Below are positions 25,045-33,528 of a DNA stretch of 64,000 bases, piece by piece. Every line of letters starts with the position of its first letter. The stretch's first letter is position 1. This stretch comes from Halorussus salilacus (lineage in GTDB: Archaea; Halobacteriota; Halobacteria; Halobacteriales; Haladaptataceae): NCBI RefSeq assembly GCF_024138125.1, contig NZ_CP099993.1:1240001-1304000 (forward strand), written 5' to 3'. The notes beneath the pieces are model-generated. The model saw nothing but the letters and a program-made list of their open reading frames with translations, was not told the origin of the DNA and made no database searches. A program made the position numbers and the translations under genes.

Positions 25045-26082
25045 TCAGCCGATCTCGGACGCGCGCGAGCTCCCGCCGCCGTGGGGCGTCTCGCGCTCGC
25101 GAATCCGGACCGCGTGAACGCTCTCGGTCGCGTCGTCGACCAGCAGTACCTCGCCGGGCGCGTCGGGCAGGCGCTCGTCGAGCGACGACGCGACGTAGGT
25201 GGGTCGCGCGTCGGCGAGCGCGCCGAGGTCGGCGCGGGAGGTCAGTCGGTGGGCCAGCAGGAGGTCGGCCTGCGAGACGGCCACGCCGGGGAGCGCGCTC
25301 GGACGCTGGGTCGCGCCGACGAAACTCACGCCGGGCTGGCGGCCGCGAGTCAACGCGGTCCGGAGCGCCGGGGCCGCGACTCCGTCGAAGAAGGCGTGGA
25401 CCTCGTCGACCAGCAACCACGGGAGGCGGTCGGGAGACCCACGGACACACCGGTCGTACAAACCGCCAGCCAGCCCGCGCAGGACCGCGTTCGCGGGCGC
25501 GGCGTCGAGTCCCGAGAGGTCCACCACGACCGCCGACTCCCCGAGGAGGTCGTCGGCTGTCAGGCCGTCGGGCTCGAATCCGCCCCACGAGTCGGCGAGC
25601 GCGAGGTGGTTCTCGGCCGCCCGGCGGGTCGCGCGCTCGGCCCTGGTGTCGGCGGCCGCGACGAACTCCCGCATGGCGGCCAGCGAATCGCGGGCGTCGG
25701 CGGCCTGCCAGACCAGCGCGCCGACCGGTGACTCGGGCGCGAGACCGAGCAGGTCGCACCACGCCCGCGGGCCGAGCGCGGCGGCCGACACCCGCGGGCG
25801 CGAGACCACCGTCGCGCCCACCTCGGCGAGCGATTCGAAGACCCCCATCGGGTCGGCGACGACCGGGACGGCCCCCTCGACTCGGGCGAGCTCCTCGGCG
25901 AGGACGCCGAGGGTGTAGGACTTGCCGTAACCGCGCTTGCCGACGACGAGTCCGGCGTGCGGCCGGTCGAGGTCGATTCGGACCCGCGCCCCGGGACTGC
26001 CGTCCCGGGCGCGGTAGGCTCCGAGGTGGCCGGTCGGGGCGTCCGGGTCGTCTGCGGCGCGGCGGCCGAGGATTCGGGTCAC
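25045..26082 (-). CDS. HerA/DUF87-type ATPase
   Basis: 345-residue P-loop ATPase. The Walker A GKRGYGKSYTLG is near residue 48, the Walker B LPWLLVDEVHAFF near 220, and GATQRPSALP (about 256) resembles the sensor region of HerA/FtsK-type motors. Long HerA has an extra N-terminal domain for end resection; here only the ATPase core remains. The GTG at 26082 is chosen because a shared TATA region (26127-26136) lies about 45 nt upstream; the ATG at 26160 would run through that promoter and read Pro/Cys-rich sequence. Role unknown. Confidence 0.78.
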   Translation of the reverse strand: MTRILGRRAADDPDAPTGHLGAYRARDGSPGARVRIDLDRPHAGLVVGKRGYGKSYTLGVLAEELARVEGAVPVVADPMGVFESLAEVGATVVSRPRVSAAALGPRAWCDLLGLAPESPVGALVWQAADARDSLAAMREFVAAADTRAERATRRAAENHLALADSWGGFEPDGLTADDLLGESAVVVDLSGLDAAPANAVLRGLAGGLYDRCVRGSPDRLPWLLVDEVHAFFDGVAAPALRTALTRGRQPGVSFVGATQRPSALPGVAVSQADLLLAHRLTSRADLGALADARPTYVASSLDERLPDAPGEVLLVDDATESVHAVRIRERETPHGGGSSRASEIG

Positions 26083-26124
26083 GGGCGGATTTGGTCCCGG
26101 CTTCGGACATAAGGGTTCGCACGA

Positions 26125-26138
26125 GGGTTTAAATCCGA
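26125..26138. promoter_or_regulatory. Shared divergent TATA region
   Basis: GGGTTTAAATCC is a self-complementary AT-rich element about 25 nt ahead of the ATG at 26159 (+), where it would give a leaderless transcript, and about 45 nt ahead of the GTG at 26082 (-). TTCGGACATAAGG nearby is a second option for the minus side. Confidence 0.5.
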
Positions 26139-26158
26139 AGCCGGGTCCAATCCGGGCC

Positions 26159-26635
26159 ATGACGTGCCTGCTCGGTTACTACGGCTACTTCGACGATTTT
26201 CGAAAAGACGACCGCGCCATCGAGGGCCTGCCCGTTCGGCTCGTCATCGCGCTCGTGGTCGGGGTCGCCAGCCTCGGCGTGATGATGAACATGCTGTCGG
26301 GACTCAGCGGGCTCACCGTCACGGAACTCGACGCCAGACCCTCCCCGGACGTGGTCGGCACCGACGCCGGGACCGTCGACGTTACGGTCGTGGACCCCGA
26401 CGGAAATCCGGTCTCGGACGCCACGGTCGTGGTCAAGAGCGCGACGGCGACCATCGACGGGGTCGCGACCGGCGAGACCGGCGACGACGGGACGGCCGAG
26501 CTCGCGCTCGACCCGGAACTCGGGCCGAATCAGGAGGAGGGAACTCTGGAGGTGAGCATCAAACCCCCCGCCGGAAGCGAGTACGCCGACGACCGGGAGA
26601 ACACCGCGATACTGGTGCTGGAGGACTACGAGTAA
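26159..26635 (+). CDS. Membrane-anchored carboxypeptidase-regulatory-like protein
   Basis: 158 residues. A single hydrophobic segment after a charged start (GLPVRLVIALVVGVASLGVMM, about residues 23-43) resembles pilin-like or type II anchor segments. It is followed by an acidic outer domain with VDVTVVDPDGNPVSDATVVVKS (about 74-95), a beta-sandwich of the carboxypeptidase regulatory-like / Big type. I associate this arrangement with small haloarchaeal surface proteins (DUF7382-like), but the function is unknown. Confidence 0.7.
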   Translation: MTCLLGYYGYFDDFRKDDRAIEGLPVRLVIALVVGVASLGVMMNMLSGLSGLTVTELDARPSPDVVGTDAGTVDVTVVDPDGNPVSDATVVVKSATATIDGVATGETGDDGTAELALDPELGPNQEEGTLEVSIKPPAGSEYADDRENTAILVLEDYE

Positions 26636-27384
26636 CTGTCCCAGTCGATCCATTCGTGTTCCCAGCCGGTCCGGCGCTCGCGAGCGCGCTCGGCGCGCTC
26701 GCGGTCCTCGCGGACCGTGCGGTTGCGCTCGATGGACCCGGACTGCTCGCCCTCCACGAGCAGCGGCGCGAACGCGACGGTCCCGAGGGGCTGTGCGTGG
26801 GTGTCGGCGTCACCGTCCCCGCTCCCCTCGATTACCGTCAGCGACTGGTCGCCCGCCCCGAGCGGGATGACCATCCGGCCGTCGGCCGCGAGCTGGTCGA
26901 CGAGCGCGCGCGGCGGCTCGACCGCCGCGGCCTCCACGAGGATGCGGTCGAAGGGCGCGTACTCGGGCAGGCCCTCCGCGCCGTTCCGGCAGTCGACGAA
27001 CACGCCGTCGTAGCCCGCCGACGCGAGGTTGGCCCGCGCGTCGAGCACGAGGGGCCGGGTGATGTCGACCGCGTGGACGTTCCGGTCGCCCGCGATCTCC
27101 GCGAGGACGGCCGCGGTGTAGCCCACGCCCGCGCCGACCACGAGGACCGAGTCGCCCGGTTCGGGGTCGAGGGCTTCGAGCAGTCGGGCGGCGGTGCTGG
27201 GCGCGAGGACCCGGGTGCCCTCGTGTTCGAACGACCGGTCAGCGTAGGCGAGCCGGTCGTCCTCGACGAACTCGTGGCGGGGGACCGCCCGCATCGCGGC
27301 GCTCACGCTGTCGCTGGAGACAACCCCCTTCGAGGGGTGTTCGAGGCTGTCGACCATGTCGTCGCGCAGCACCGCGAGTTCCAT
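26626..27384 (-). CDS. pcm: Protein-L-isoaspartate O-methyltransferase-like protein
   Basis: 252-residue SAM-dependent methyltransferase that repairs isoaspartyl residues. The family segment VSAAMRAVPRHEFVEDD (about 28-44), the SAM loop VLVVGAGVGYTAA (about 80-92) and PFDRILVEAAA (about 142-152) are present. A C-terminal extension with GTVAFAPLLVEGEQ and an Arg/Glu-rich tail is longer than in the second copy at 28420. The ATG at 27384 is selected because the sequence above it is unlike the family. Its 3' end overlaps the plus-strand gene end by 10 bp. Confidence 0.88.
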   Translation of the reverse strand: MELAVLRDDMVDSLEHPSKGVVSSDSVSAAMRAVPRHEFVEDDRLAYADRSFEHEGTRVLAPSTAARLLEALDPEPGDSVLVVGAGVGYTAAVLAEIAGDRNVHAVDITRPLVLDARANLASAGYDGVFVDCRNGAEGLPEYAPFDRILVEAAAVEPPRALVDQLAADGRMVIPLGAGDQSLTVIEGSGDGDADTHAQPLGTVAFAPLLVEGEQSGSIERNRTVREDRERAERARERRTGWEHEWIDWDSYS

Positions 27385-27462
27385 ATCGGGAGCGTGGGTC
27401 CGGAGGTTCTTGAATTGCCCGGCCGCAGTCGGGCGGTTATGTCGGTCGCGCGACCGTCCCGG

Positions 27463-27498
27463 CCAGCAGGTCATCGCCGACCGGCGATGACCTGCTGG
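27463..27498 (-). terminator. 17-bp hairpin at the methyltransferase gene end
   Basis: CCAGCAGGTCATCGCCG (27463-27479) and its complement (27482-27498) around AC. The last nine codons and the stop of the gene ending at 27471 lie within the stem. Confidence 0.6.
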
Positions 27499-28394
27499 TC
27501 GATGCCCGGAACGTCTCGGACCTCGACTCCCTCGAAGCCCGCCTCGCGGAGCCACTCGGTGAACTGGGCCTCGGTGTAGGTGTCGCCGTTCTCGGTCTGA
27601 GCGAGCATGTGCGCGCCGAACAGGGCGGCGCCGTCGGCCCGGCCCCGGACCCTGTCGAGGAGGACGACCGCCCCGCCGGGGTCGAGGGCGTCGTAGGCGT
27701 TCGCGAGGAGTCGGCGGTTCTCGTCGGGGCCGAGTCCGTGGGCGACCCGCGAGCAGAACACGAGGTCGAACCCCTCCGGGAGGTCGTCGGTCGCGTCGCC
27801 CGCGACCAGCTCGATGGGCTCGTGTTCGAGGAACCGCCGGTCGATGTCGACGACCTCGGGGCGGTCGAGCAGCGTCACGTCGAACCCCCGGCGGGCGAAC
27901 TCCTTGGCGAACCGCCCGGGACCGCCCCCGACGTCGAGGACCCGCTCGGCGTCGGGGGTGCGGTGGACCGCGGCGGTGACGCCCGCCCGGACCGCGGCGT
28001 CGTCGACGCTCGCCATCGCGCCCGCGAAGTTGGTCGTCCAGTCGTCGAGCGGGAGGTCGGCGAGGTCGCCCGATTCCATCGTCTCCGGGAGGCGAATCCA
28101 GCGCTCGACGCAGTCGAGAGTGTGGGGGACGGGACCGATAGAGCGGACGTCCCGCTTGGCGACGAACCCGAGCGCGCGGTTCGTGATCTCGTACCGAGGT
28201 TCGGCGTCCTCGTCGCCGCCGAGGACTTCCAGATACCCCAGCTCGACCATCGCGTCGAGCGCGATGCGCGCTGACCGCTCGGTCACGCCCGCCGACTCGG
28301 CGACTGCAGGGGCTGTCTCGGCCTCTGTCGTGACGGCGTCGAGGACGCCCGTCTCGCGGGCGGCCCGGAGGAGCAGTGCTTCGCGGTAGTCCAT
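27471..28394 (-). CDS. SAM-dependent O-methyltransferase with winged-helix domain
   Basis: 307 residues. The N-terminal winged-helix dimerisation domain (about 1-85) is followed by a class I methyltransferase with VLDVGGGPGRFAKEFARRG (about residues 170-188) and the acidic strand-2 end TLLDRPEV. FCSRVAHGLGPDENRRLL (about 233-250) resembles the catalytic region of the O-methyltransferase/hydroxyneurosporene-methyltransferase group. The substrate is unknown. Lies in a minus-strand run between two pcm genes. Confidence 0.86.
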   Translation of the reverse strand: MDYREALLLRAARETGVLDAVTTEAETAPAVAESAGVTERSARIALDAMVELGYLEVLGGDEDAEPRYEITNRALGFVAKRDVRSIGPVPHTLDCVERWIRLPETMESGDLADLPLDDWTTNFAGAMASVDDAAVRAGVTAAVHRTPDAERVLDVGGGPGRFAKEFARRGFDVTLLDRPEVVDIDRRFLEHEPIELVAGDATDDLPEGFDLVFCSRVAHGLGPDENRRLLANAYDALDPGGAVVLLDRVRGRADGAALFGAHMLAQTENGDTYTEAQFTEWLREAGFEGVEVRDVPGIDQQVIAGRR

Positions 28395-28419
28395 GCCCCA
28401 GTGAAGGGGCGACCCGGGC

Positions 28420-29067
28420 TTAATCCTCCTGCATCGGGACGAACCGGACCCGCCCGCGCTCCTCGCGGTCGACCGACCCGGTGGCGCGCTTGCGGGCGAA
28501 CACCAGCCGCTGGACCGAGGTGCCGAGGGGCGCGAGGATGCGCCCCTCGGGTCGGACCTGCTCGACCACCTTCGGCGGGAAGTCGCTCGCGGCGCACGTC
28601 AGGTAGGCGGCGTCGTAGGGCGCGCGCTCGGGCCAGCCCTCGTGGCCGTCGCCCACTCGAATCGAGACGCCGCCGTAGCCGAGGTCGGCGAGTCGCTCGC
28701 GGGCTGACTCGGCGAGCGACTCGTGGTACTCGACGCTGGCGACGTTCTCCGGGCCGACGACCTCGGCGGTGACCGCGGCGTGGTAGCCGCATCCGGTGCC
28801 GATTTCGAGGACGCGCTCGCCCGGGTCGAGGTTCAGCTGGTCGACCATCACCGCGACCATGTGGGGCGCGCTGATGGTCTGGTCGCTCCCGATGGGGAGC
28901 GGTCGGTCCTCGTAGGCGCGCTCGCGGCGGCCGGGCGGTACGAACTCGTGGCGCGCCACCGCGCGCATCGCGTCGAGGGTCGAGTCGTCGAGGTCGTCGA
29001 GGCGCGCGAGGCGCTCGACGAGCGCCTCGCGCGCCTCCTCGAAGTTCGGGCCCCCTCCCCCACGCAT
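28420..29067 (-). CDS. pcm: Protein-L-isoaspartate O-methyltransferase
   Basis: 215-residue canonical Pcm. MRAVARHEFVPPG (about 34-46), DQTISAPHMVAVM (about 62-74; the active-site TISAPHM motif) and VLEIGTGCGYHAAV (about 86-99) are all intact. It methylates isoaspartate formed by protein ageing. The glycine-rich start (MRGGGGPNFEEARE) may be a few residues too long. Six nt after the zinc-ribbon gene, so probably co-transcribed with it. Confidence 0.95.
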   Translation of the reverse strand: MRGGGGPNFEEAREALVERLARLDDLDDSTLDAMRAVARHEFVPPGRRERAYEDRPLPIGSDQTISAPHMVAVMVDQLNLDPGERVLEIGTGCGYHAAVTAEVVGPENVASVEYHESLAESARERLADLGYGGVSIRVGDGHEGWPERAPYDAAYLTCAASDFPPKVVEQVRPEGRILAPLGTSVQRLVFARKRATGSVDREERGRVRFVPMQED

Positions 29068-29073
29068 CTCAGG

Positions 29074-29727
29074 TCACCACGCCGACCACGCCGACGAGGT
29101 CTCGTCGTCGGCGTAGAGTCGCTTCACGTCCTTCGCGACCGCGCGGTCGCCCTTCTCGCCGAGGGGGTTGAAGTCGTAGCCCGCGGCGTCGTCTCGGAGC
29201 GCGATGGACTTGACTCGGAACTTCTCGTCGCCGAACTCCTCGGACTCGCCGACCACGAACTCGTGGTCGCCGGGCACGTCCATCTTGACGCTCTTCGAGT
29301 CGTCGTGGCTCCCGTCGTCGGGGTTGATGGTGACGTTGACCCGGACGTTGTCGACCGCGCGGGTCCAGAACGTCTCGACGTCCTCGACCTCGGCCTCCTC
29401 GGTTCGCTTCTCGTCGCCGAGTTGGAGGTCGGTGATCCGGACGACCATGATGGCCTCGGGGGTGTCGAGGACGAACTCCTCGCCGACCGCGACCGTCTCC
29501 TCGGGCGGGGCCTCCACGGTGGCGGTGAACGACTCGCCCTCCTGGGAGACCACCACGTCACGTTCGACTTCCTCCTCTCGCTCGATTTTGGTCTTGTGGA
29601 CGTGACTGCACTCGGTACAGCGCACGGTGGCGTGACCGCTCCCCTCCTTCAGCACCTCGTGGACCGTCTCGGCGTCGGGCGAGCAGGACGGACAGGTCAC
29701 CGCGACGCGTTCGGCTGTTTCGCTCAT
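29074..29727 (-). CDS. HVO_0476-family zinc-ribbon protein
   Basis: 217 residues. Two CxxC pairs (CPSC at about 12-15 and CTEC at about 37-40) form an N-terminal zinc ribbon resembling those of transcription or translation factors. An acidic beta-rich domain follows (VRITDLQLGDEKRTEEAEVEDVETFWTRAVDNVRVNVTI). The family is conserved across haloarchaea without a known role. It stands upstream of pcm in the same operon, with an unusual Trp-rich end (SSAWSAW). Confidence 0.88.
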   Translation of the reverse strand: MSETAERVAVTCPSCSPDAETVHEVLKEGSGHATVRCTECSHVHKTKIEREEEVERDVVVSQEGESFTATVEAPPEETVAVGEEFVLDTPEAIMVVRITDLQLGDEKRTEEAEVEDVETFWTRAVDNVRVNVTINPDDGSHDDSKSVKMDVPGDHEFVVGESEEFGDEKFRVKSIALRDDAAGYDFNPLGEKGDRAVAKDVKRLYADDETSSAWSAW

Positions 29728-29811
29728 GACCCGTTCTAAACTGGCAGGACATAAAAACCCAGTCTCACGACGCCCGCATTCCCCACGCTCGTTTCCCGAC
29801 GCCCGCTTTCC

Positions 29812-29850
29812 GTCGTCTCGGTCGCTCGCGGCGCGAGCGACCGAGACGAC
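29812..29850 (-). terminator. 18-bp hairpin after the glycosyltransferase gene
   Basis: GTCGTCTCGGTCGCTCGC (29812-29829) and its exact complement (29833-29850) with a 3-nt loop, 20 bp past the stop at 29870. Confidence 0.65.
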
Positions 29851-29869
29851 CGATGTGACGGACGGCCGG

Positions 29870-31390
29870 TCAGTTCGACTCCGTGCGCACCCGGAACACC
29901 TCGACGCCCTCGTTGCGGTAGACGCGCTCGTAGCGGTCGGACTCGCGCAGGTCCCGGACCAGCGCGTCGTTGACGGCGGGTTCGCCCCGGATGGTGAACG
30001 GCCCGCGGGGGGCGTAGAGGTAGTCGGGTTCGGCGTCCACGTCGTCGAGCCACCCCTCGACGCACTCGGCGGTCGGACACGCCGAGGCGTTCTCGTAGCC
30101 GTAGAGGTGGGCCTGAAACGCCGCCGACCCCCGCCACTCGACGCCCCACGGCCCGAGGAGCATGGTTCGGTCGGTCATCGACGGGAACCACTCGGCGGCG
30201 TCGCCGAGAACGACGAACGTCGCGTCGGCGTCGGTCTCGGTCTCGACCCACGCCATCGCCTCCACGTCGTGGTCGTCGATGAACTCGGGGGTCGTCTCGT
30301 CGGGGCCGACGAGGCCGGTCATCTCCGCGCCGAGACCGCCGTAGCCGAGGACCGCCCCCGACACGAGCAGGACGGCGACCGGCACGCCCGCGAGCCGACT
30401 CGCTCGGAGGCCCTCGCCCCGGAGTCGCCCCGTCTCCCGGAGGTAGGGCGCGAGCAACTCGGTCGCGGCGAGGACGAGGACGAACGACCCCACGAAGTAG
30501 GAGAACCGCGACTGCTCTATCGCGAACTCGACCGCCAGCAACCACACCGGAAGCAGTCGGTGGCCCTTCGCGAACGCGACGACCGCCACCACGACGATGG
30601 CGAACGCCCACACCGACAGCCCCTCCAGGATTCCCGGGAAGATGCCGCCGTGGGTGCCCGCCGCGCCGGTGAACACGTCGAGACCGTGGACCGAGACGAC
30701 CTGCGTCCACCACGGGGCGGCGACCGCGGTCCCGCCGAGACCGACCGCGAGTCCCCACAGGAGTCCCCGGGGCGTCCGGTCGAGCACCGCCCACGCCACC
30801 ACGTAGCTCAGGACGACGAACAGGGTGTAGGTCGGGTGAGTGAGAACGGTCAGCCCGAACAGCGCGACCGCCGGGGGGAGCCACCGCCGGTCGCCGTCGC
30901 GGAAGAGCCGGAAGCCCGCGTACAGACACGAGGTCGCGAGCAGGAACGCGGTCGCGCGAACGATGCCGCCGGACGAGACGTGCCATTCGAGTATCTGGGG
31001 GTTGAGCGCGACCAGAACCGCGGCCGCGGCCCCGCGCCGCGGCCCACCGAGCAGGTCCCGGCCGATGAAGTAGGTCGGGACGAGGTACGCGACCGTGAGG
31101 ACCGGCGGGAGCAGGCGTGCCACGGTCACCGGGTCGACGCCCGCGTCCAACAGCAGCGCGAACACGTAGAACGCCAGCGGCGGGTAGGAGAACGGGATTC
31201 CCTCCGCGGTGTAGTGGGGAATGGTCTCGGGGAGGGCGTAGCCGTGGCTCGATATCTCGGCGGCGGTGTGAGCGTAGAGTCCGGCACCGTGAGCGGGATA
31301 GCGGTTCGTCGCCAGGTAGAGGGCGGCGACGAGCAGACCGACGCCGAGCGCGAGCGCGAGGGGCCGCCGGTCGGATTCTCTGGGGAGCAC
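29870..31390 (-). CDS. Membrane glycosyltransferase-like protein (GT-C type)
   Basis: 506-residue protein with about ten membrane helices and a soluble C-terminal domain. The first loop after helix 1 carries acidic residues (AAEISSHG) and the family pattern YPPLAFYVFALLLDAGVDP (about 69-87), as in archaeal ArnT/PMT/STT3-like GT-C enzymes that use lipid-linked sugars. TAFLLATSCLYAGFRLF and FGLTVLTHPTYTLFVVLSY follow. The C-terminal part (FVVLGDAAEWFPSMTDRTMLLG) resembles glucosyltransferase outer domains. A role in N-glycosylation or cell-surface glycans is inferred. Confidence 0.8.
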   Translation of the reverse strand: MLPRESDRRPLALALGVGLLVAALYLATNRYPAHGAGLYAHTAAEISSHGYALPETIPHYTAEGIPFSYPPLAFYVFALLLDAGVDPVTVARLLPPVLTVAYLVPTYFIGRDLLGGPRRGAAAAVLVALNPQILEWHVSSGGIVRATAFLLATSCLYAGFRLFRDGDRRWLPPAVALFGLTVLTHPTYTLFVVLSYVVAWAVLDRTPRGLLWGLAVGLGGTAVAAPWWTQVVSVHGLDVFTGAAGTHGGIFPGILEGLSVWAFAIVVVAVVAFAKGHRLLPVWLLAVEFAIEQSRFSYFVGSFVLVLAATELLAPYLRETGRLRGEGLRASRLAGVPVAVLLVSGAVLGYGGLGAEMTGLVGPDETTPEFIDDHDVEAMAWVETETDADATFVVLGDAAEWFPSMTDRTMLLGPWGVEWRGSAAFQAHLYGYENASACPTAECVEGWLDDVDAEPDYLYAPRGPFTIRGEPAVNDALVRDLRESDRYERVYRNEGVEVFRVRTESN

Positions 31391-31438
31391 GGTGGATAGT
31401 AGCGAGAACGGTGATTAATGTGTCCCGGTTCGTCGCCG

Positions 31439-32860
31439 TTACCGACGGAATCGGACCGGCCAGCGGAACTCGACCGACCGGCCGCTCCAGCGCCACTCGG
31501 CGACCCCCAGTCCGAGCAGCGCCGGGACGCCCGCGAGCAGCGCGAGCAGTTCGAGCGTCCCGACCCACGACGGCAGGACGTACGCCACCGCGTTGACGAC
31601 CTTCGGGGGGAGGAGTCCGACCACCGCGGCGGTCACGCGCCCGACCGGTCCCGCGTCCTCGCCGACCTCGTCTGCGGTCCGGGAGGGGATGTCGGCCTCG
31701 CTCGCGGCGGGGCCGCCCGCGCTCTCGTCGCCGGTGCCGAGCCGTTCGGCTTCGTAGGGGAATCCGACGTCTGCGCTCCAGACGACCTCCCCCTCGTCGT
31801 CGATCTCGAAGACCCGGTCGCCGTTCGAGTCGGTGATGAGGGTGTGGCCGTTCGGGAGGCGGTCGGCGTCCCGGGGCCACTGCATCCGGGCGTCCGACCA
31901 CCGCCACGTCCGCTCCCACTCGACGTCTTCTTCTCCCGTTCGGAAGGCCTCGGGGTCCTCTGGTTCGTACTCGACCACGCGGCCGTTCTCGGAGTCGGCG
32001 ACGAGGACGGCGGGACCGCCCTCCGATTCGGGGACGAAGTCGGGGTTGTGCTGTTCGTAGATGACCTCGTAGTCGTCCTCCTCGCCGAGGGTCCGGTTCT
32101 CCTGCAGGCCGGTCTCGGGGTCGAGGAAGACGACCTGGTCCTGATTGCGGAGGCTCGCCATGATAGTGCCGTCGTCGAGGACCTCGACGTCGTTGACGTG
32201 GGTCCAGTCGTCGGGGAACGGCCCGCCGCCCGACAGCGGGAAGTCCTCTTGGGCCTGCCACTCCCACTCGGTGAGGCCCGTCGTGACGTTGGCGACGTAC
32301 ACCCGGTCGCGGTAGATGTCGGCGACGACGAACCGGTCGTCGTCGATGCGGTCGGCGTCGTGCCACCGGGTCGAGTGCTTGCCCGGCGTGACCCGCGAGT
32401 AGAGGCGCTCGGTCTCGCCGGTCGAGAGGTTCACGCGCTCGATTCCGTTGCGGGTGCAGACGGTCTCGGCGCTACACTCCGACTCGTCGAGGTGGTGAGC
32501 GAACACGTACGTCACCGTGTGGGTGGTGTTGGGTTCCGGGTCCACGTCCCAGTAGCGGGTGTGGGTGTCGTTGTGGTAGAGGACGCTCCCGTCGGTGTCG
32601 AACGCGACGAGTTCGGCCTGCGCCCGGGGACCCGACCCGTCGTCGGAGACGACCGCGTTCGAGTCGGTCGCGACCACCGTGACGTTCTCGCGGGGCTCGA
32701 CGACCGGCTCGTCCGCACCGCTCCGGAACGCCTGTTCGACCGACTGGTCGCCCTGACGGAGCCCGTCGCCGGGCGAACCGAGGTAGCCCGCGACGAGCAC
32801 GAGCGCCGACAGGACGACGACAGCGACGAGTGCGATTCGAATCGTTCGGCGTGACGCCAT
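31439..32860 (-). CDS. Arylsulfotransferase (ASST)-like beta-propeller protein
   Basis: 473 residues. N-terminal membrane anchor (IALVAVVVLSALVLVAG), a long extracytoplasmic beta-propeller with HSTRWHDADRIDDDRFVVADIYRDRVYV, WTHVNDVEVLDDGTIMASLRNQDQV (about 216-240), EQHNPDF and MQWPRDADRLPNGHTLITDSNGDRV (about 325-349), and C-terminal helices (LLALLAGVPALLGLGVAEW). Bacterial ASST moves sulfate between phenols through a histidine; several conserved His are visible here. The haloarchaeal function is untested. Next to the glycosyltransferase, suggesting surface-polymer chemistry. Confidence 0.82.
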   Translation of the reverse strand: MASRRTIRIALVAVVVLSALVLVAGYLGSPGDGLRQGDQSVEQAFRSGADEPVVEPRENVTVVATDSNAVVSDDGSGPRAQAELVAFDTDGSVLYHNDTHTRYWDVDPEPNTTHTVTYVFAHHLDESECSAETVCTRNGIERVNLSTGETERLYSRVTPGKHSTRWHDADRIDDDRFVVADIYRDRVYVANVTTGLTEWEWQAQEDFPLSGGGPFPDDWTHVNDVEVLDDGTIMASLRNQDQVVFLDPETGLQENRTLGEEDDYEVIYEQHNPDFVPESEGGPAVLVADSENGRVVEYEPEDPEAFRTGEEDVEWERTWRWSDARMQWPRDADRLPNGHTLITDSNGDRVFEIDDEGEVVWSADVGFPYEAERLGTGDESAGGPAASEADIPSRTADEVGEDAGPVGRVTAAVVGLLPPKVVNAVAYVLPSWVGTLELLALLAGVPALLGLGVAEWRWSGRSVEFRWPVRFRR

Positions 32861-32948
32861 TCTCAGAGCCTAGACAGACGAAGTACAAAGGCGTCTCGGT
32901 CGAGACCACCGGCAGTACTTTAACGGGTCTTTCCTATCTTCAGAGATA

Positions 32949-33008
32949 TGCTGGCACGCAACCGAGCCGACCGAACGCGACGAGCACCGAGAATCGAGGG
33001 CGAGTGAC
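32949..33008 (+). CDS. Possible 19-codon leaderless upstream ORF
   Basis: ATG at 32949 lies about 29 nt after the TATA-like ACTTTAACGG (32916-32925), where a leaderless transcript would start. It encodes a short arginine-rich peptide ending TGA at 33006, which overlaps a GTG (33004) in frame with the next gene's ATG at 33013. It may be a leader peptide coupled to translation of the membrane protein, or chance. Confidence 0.3.
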
Positions 33009-33012
33009 GCGG

Positions 33013-33528
33013 ATGGTCGCAGACGGCATCCACATCCTGCTCGGCGTCGCGATGGTGATGGTCCTGCTCCGGACCGACCGGGTCGAGCCGTACCTCGTCG
33101 CGATGCTGTGCGGGGCGCTCCCGGACCTCGACCGGTACGTCTTCGTCCCGTTCGTCTATCGGGGGTACCTGTCCGGGACGATGTGGACCCATCGGGGCAT
33201 CACCCACTCGCTGGTCGCGCTTGGCGTGGTCGTCGTCCTCGCGGCGAGCATCGGCCAGTGGCGCGCGGCCGCCATCGCGTACGGTTCGCATCTGCTCGCC
33301 GACATCGTGACCGGGTCGGTTCGGCTGTTCGCGCCGTTCGACCTCACGCCGTACGGCCTCCACTACGACTGGATGACCGGGACCCTCGTCGCGGGGGTAG
33401 TCTCGTCGCTGGTCGTCGGGGTCGGGCTGGTCTCGATGGTCTCCGACGAGTATCCGCGGACGCCGGTGGAGGTGCGACGCCGCGTCCTCGCGCTCCGACG
33501 CCGATTCCTGCGGAGGGAACAACCGTGA
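33013..33528 (+). CDS. YdjM-like membrane-bound metal-dependent hydrolase
   Basis: 171 residues, about four membrane helices. GALPDLDRYVF (about residues 34-44) and MWTHRGITHSLVALG (about 57-71) are the metal-ligand signatures (PDxD, HRGxTHS), and GSHLLADIVTGS (about 93-104) supplies another His/Asp pair. This family (DUF457/YdjM) is predicted to hydrolyse lipid-linked substrates. Its stop overlaps the GTG of the lipoprotein gene by 4 bp, so the two are translationally coupled. The ATG at 33013 is preferred over the GTG at 33004. Confidence 0.87.
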   Translation: MVADGIHILLGVAMVMVLLRTDRVEPYLVAMLCGALPDLDRYVFVPFVYRGYLSGTMWTHRGITHSLVALGVVVVLAASIGQWRAAAIAYGSHLLADIVTGSVRLFAPFDLTPYGLHYDWMTGTLVAGVVSSLVVGVGLVSMVSDEYPRTPVEVRRRVLALRRRFLRREQP

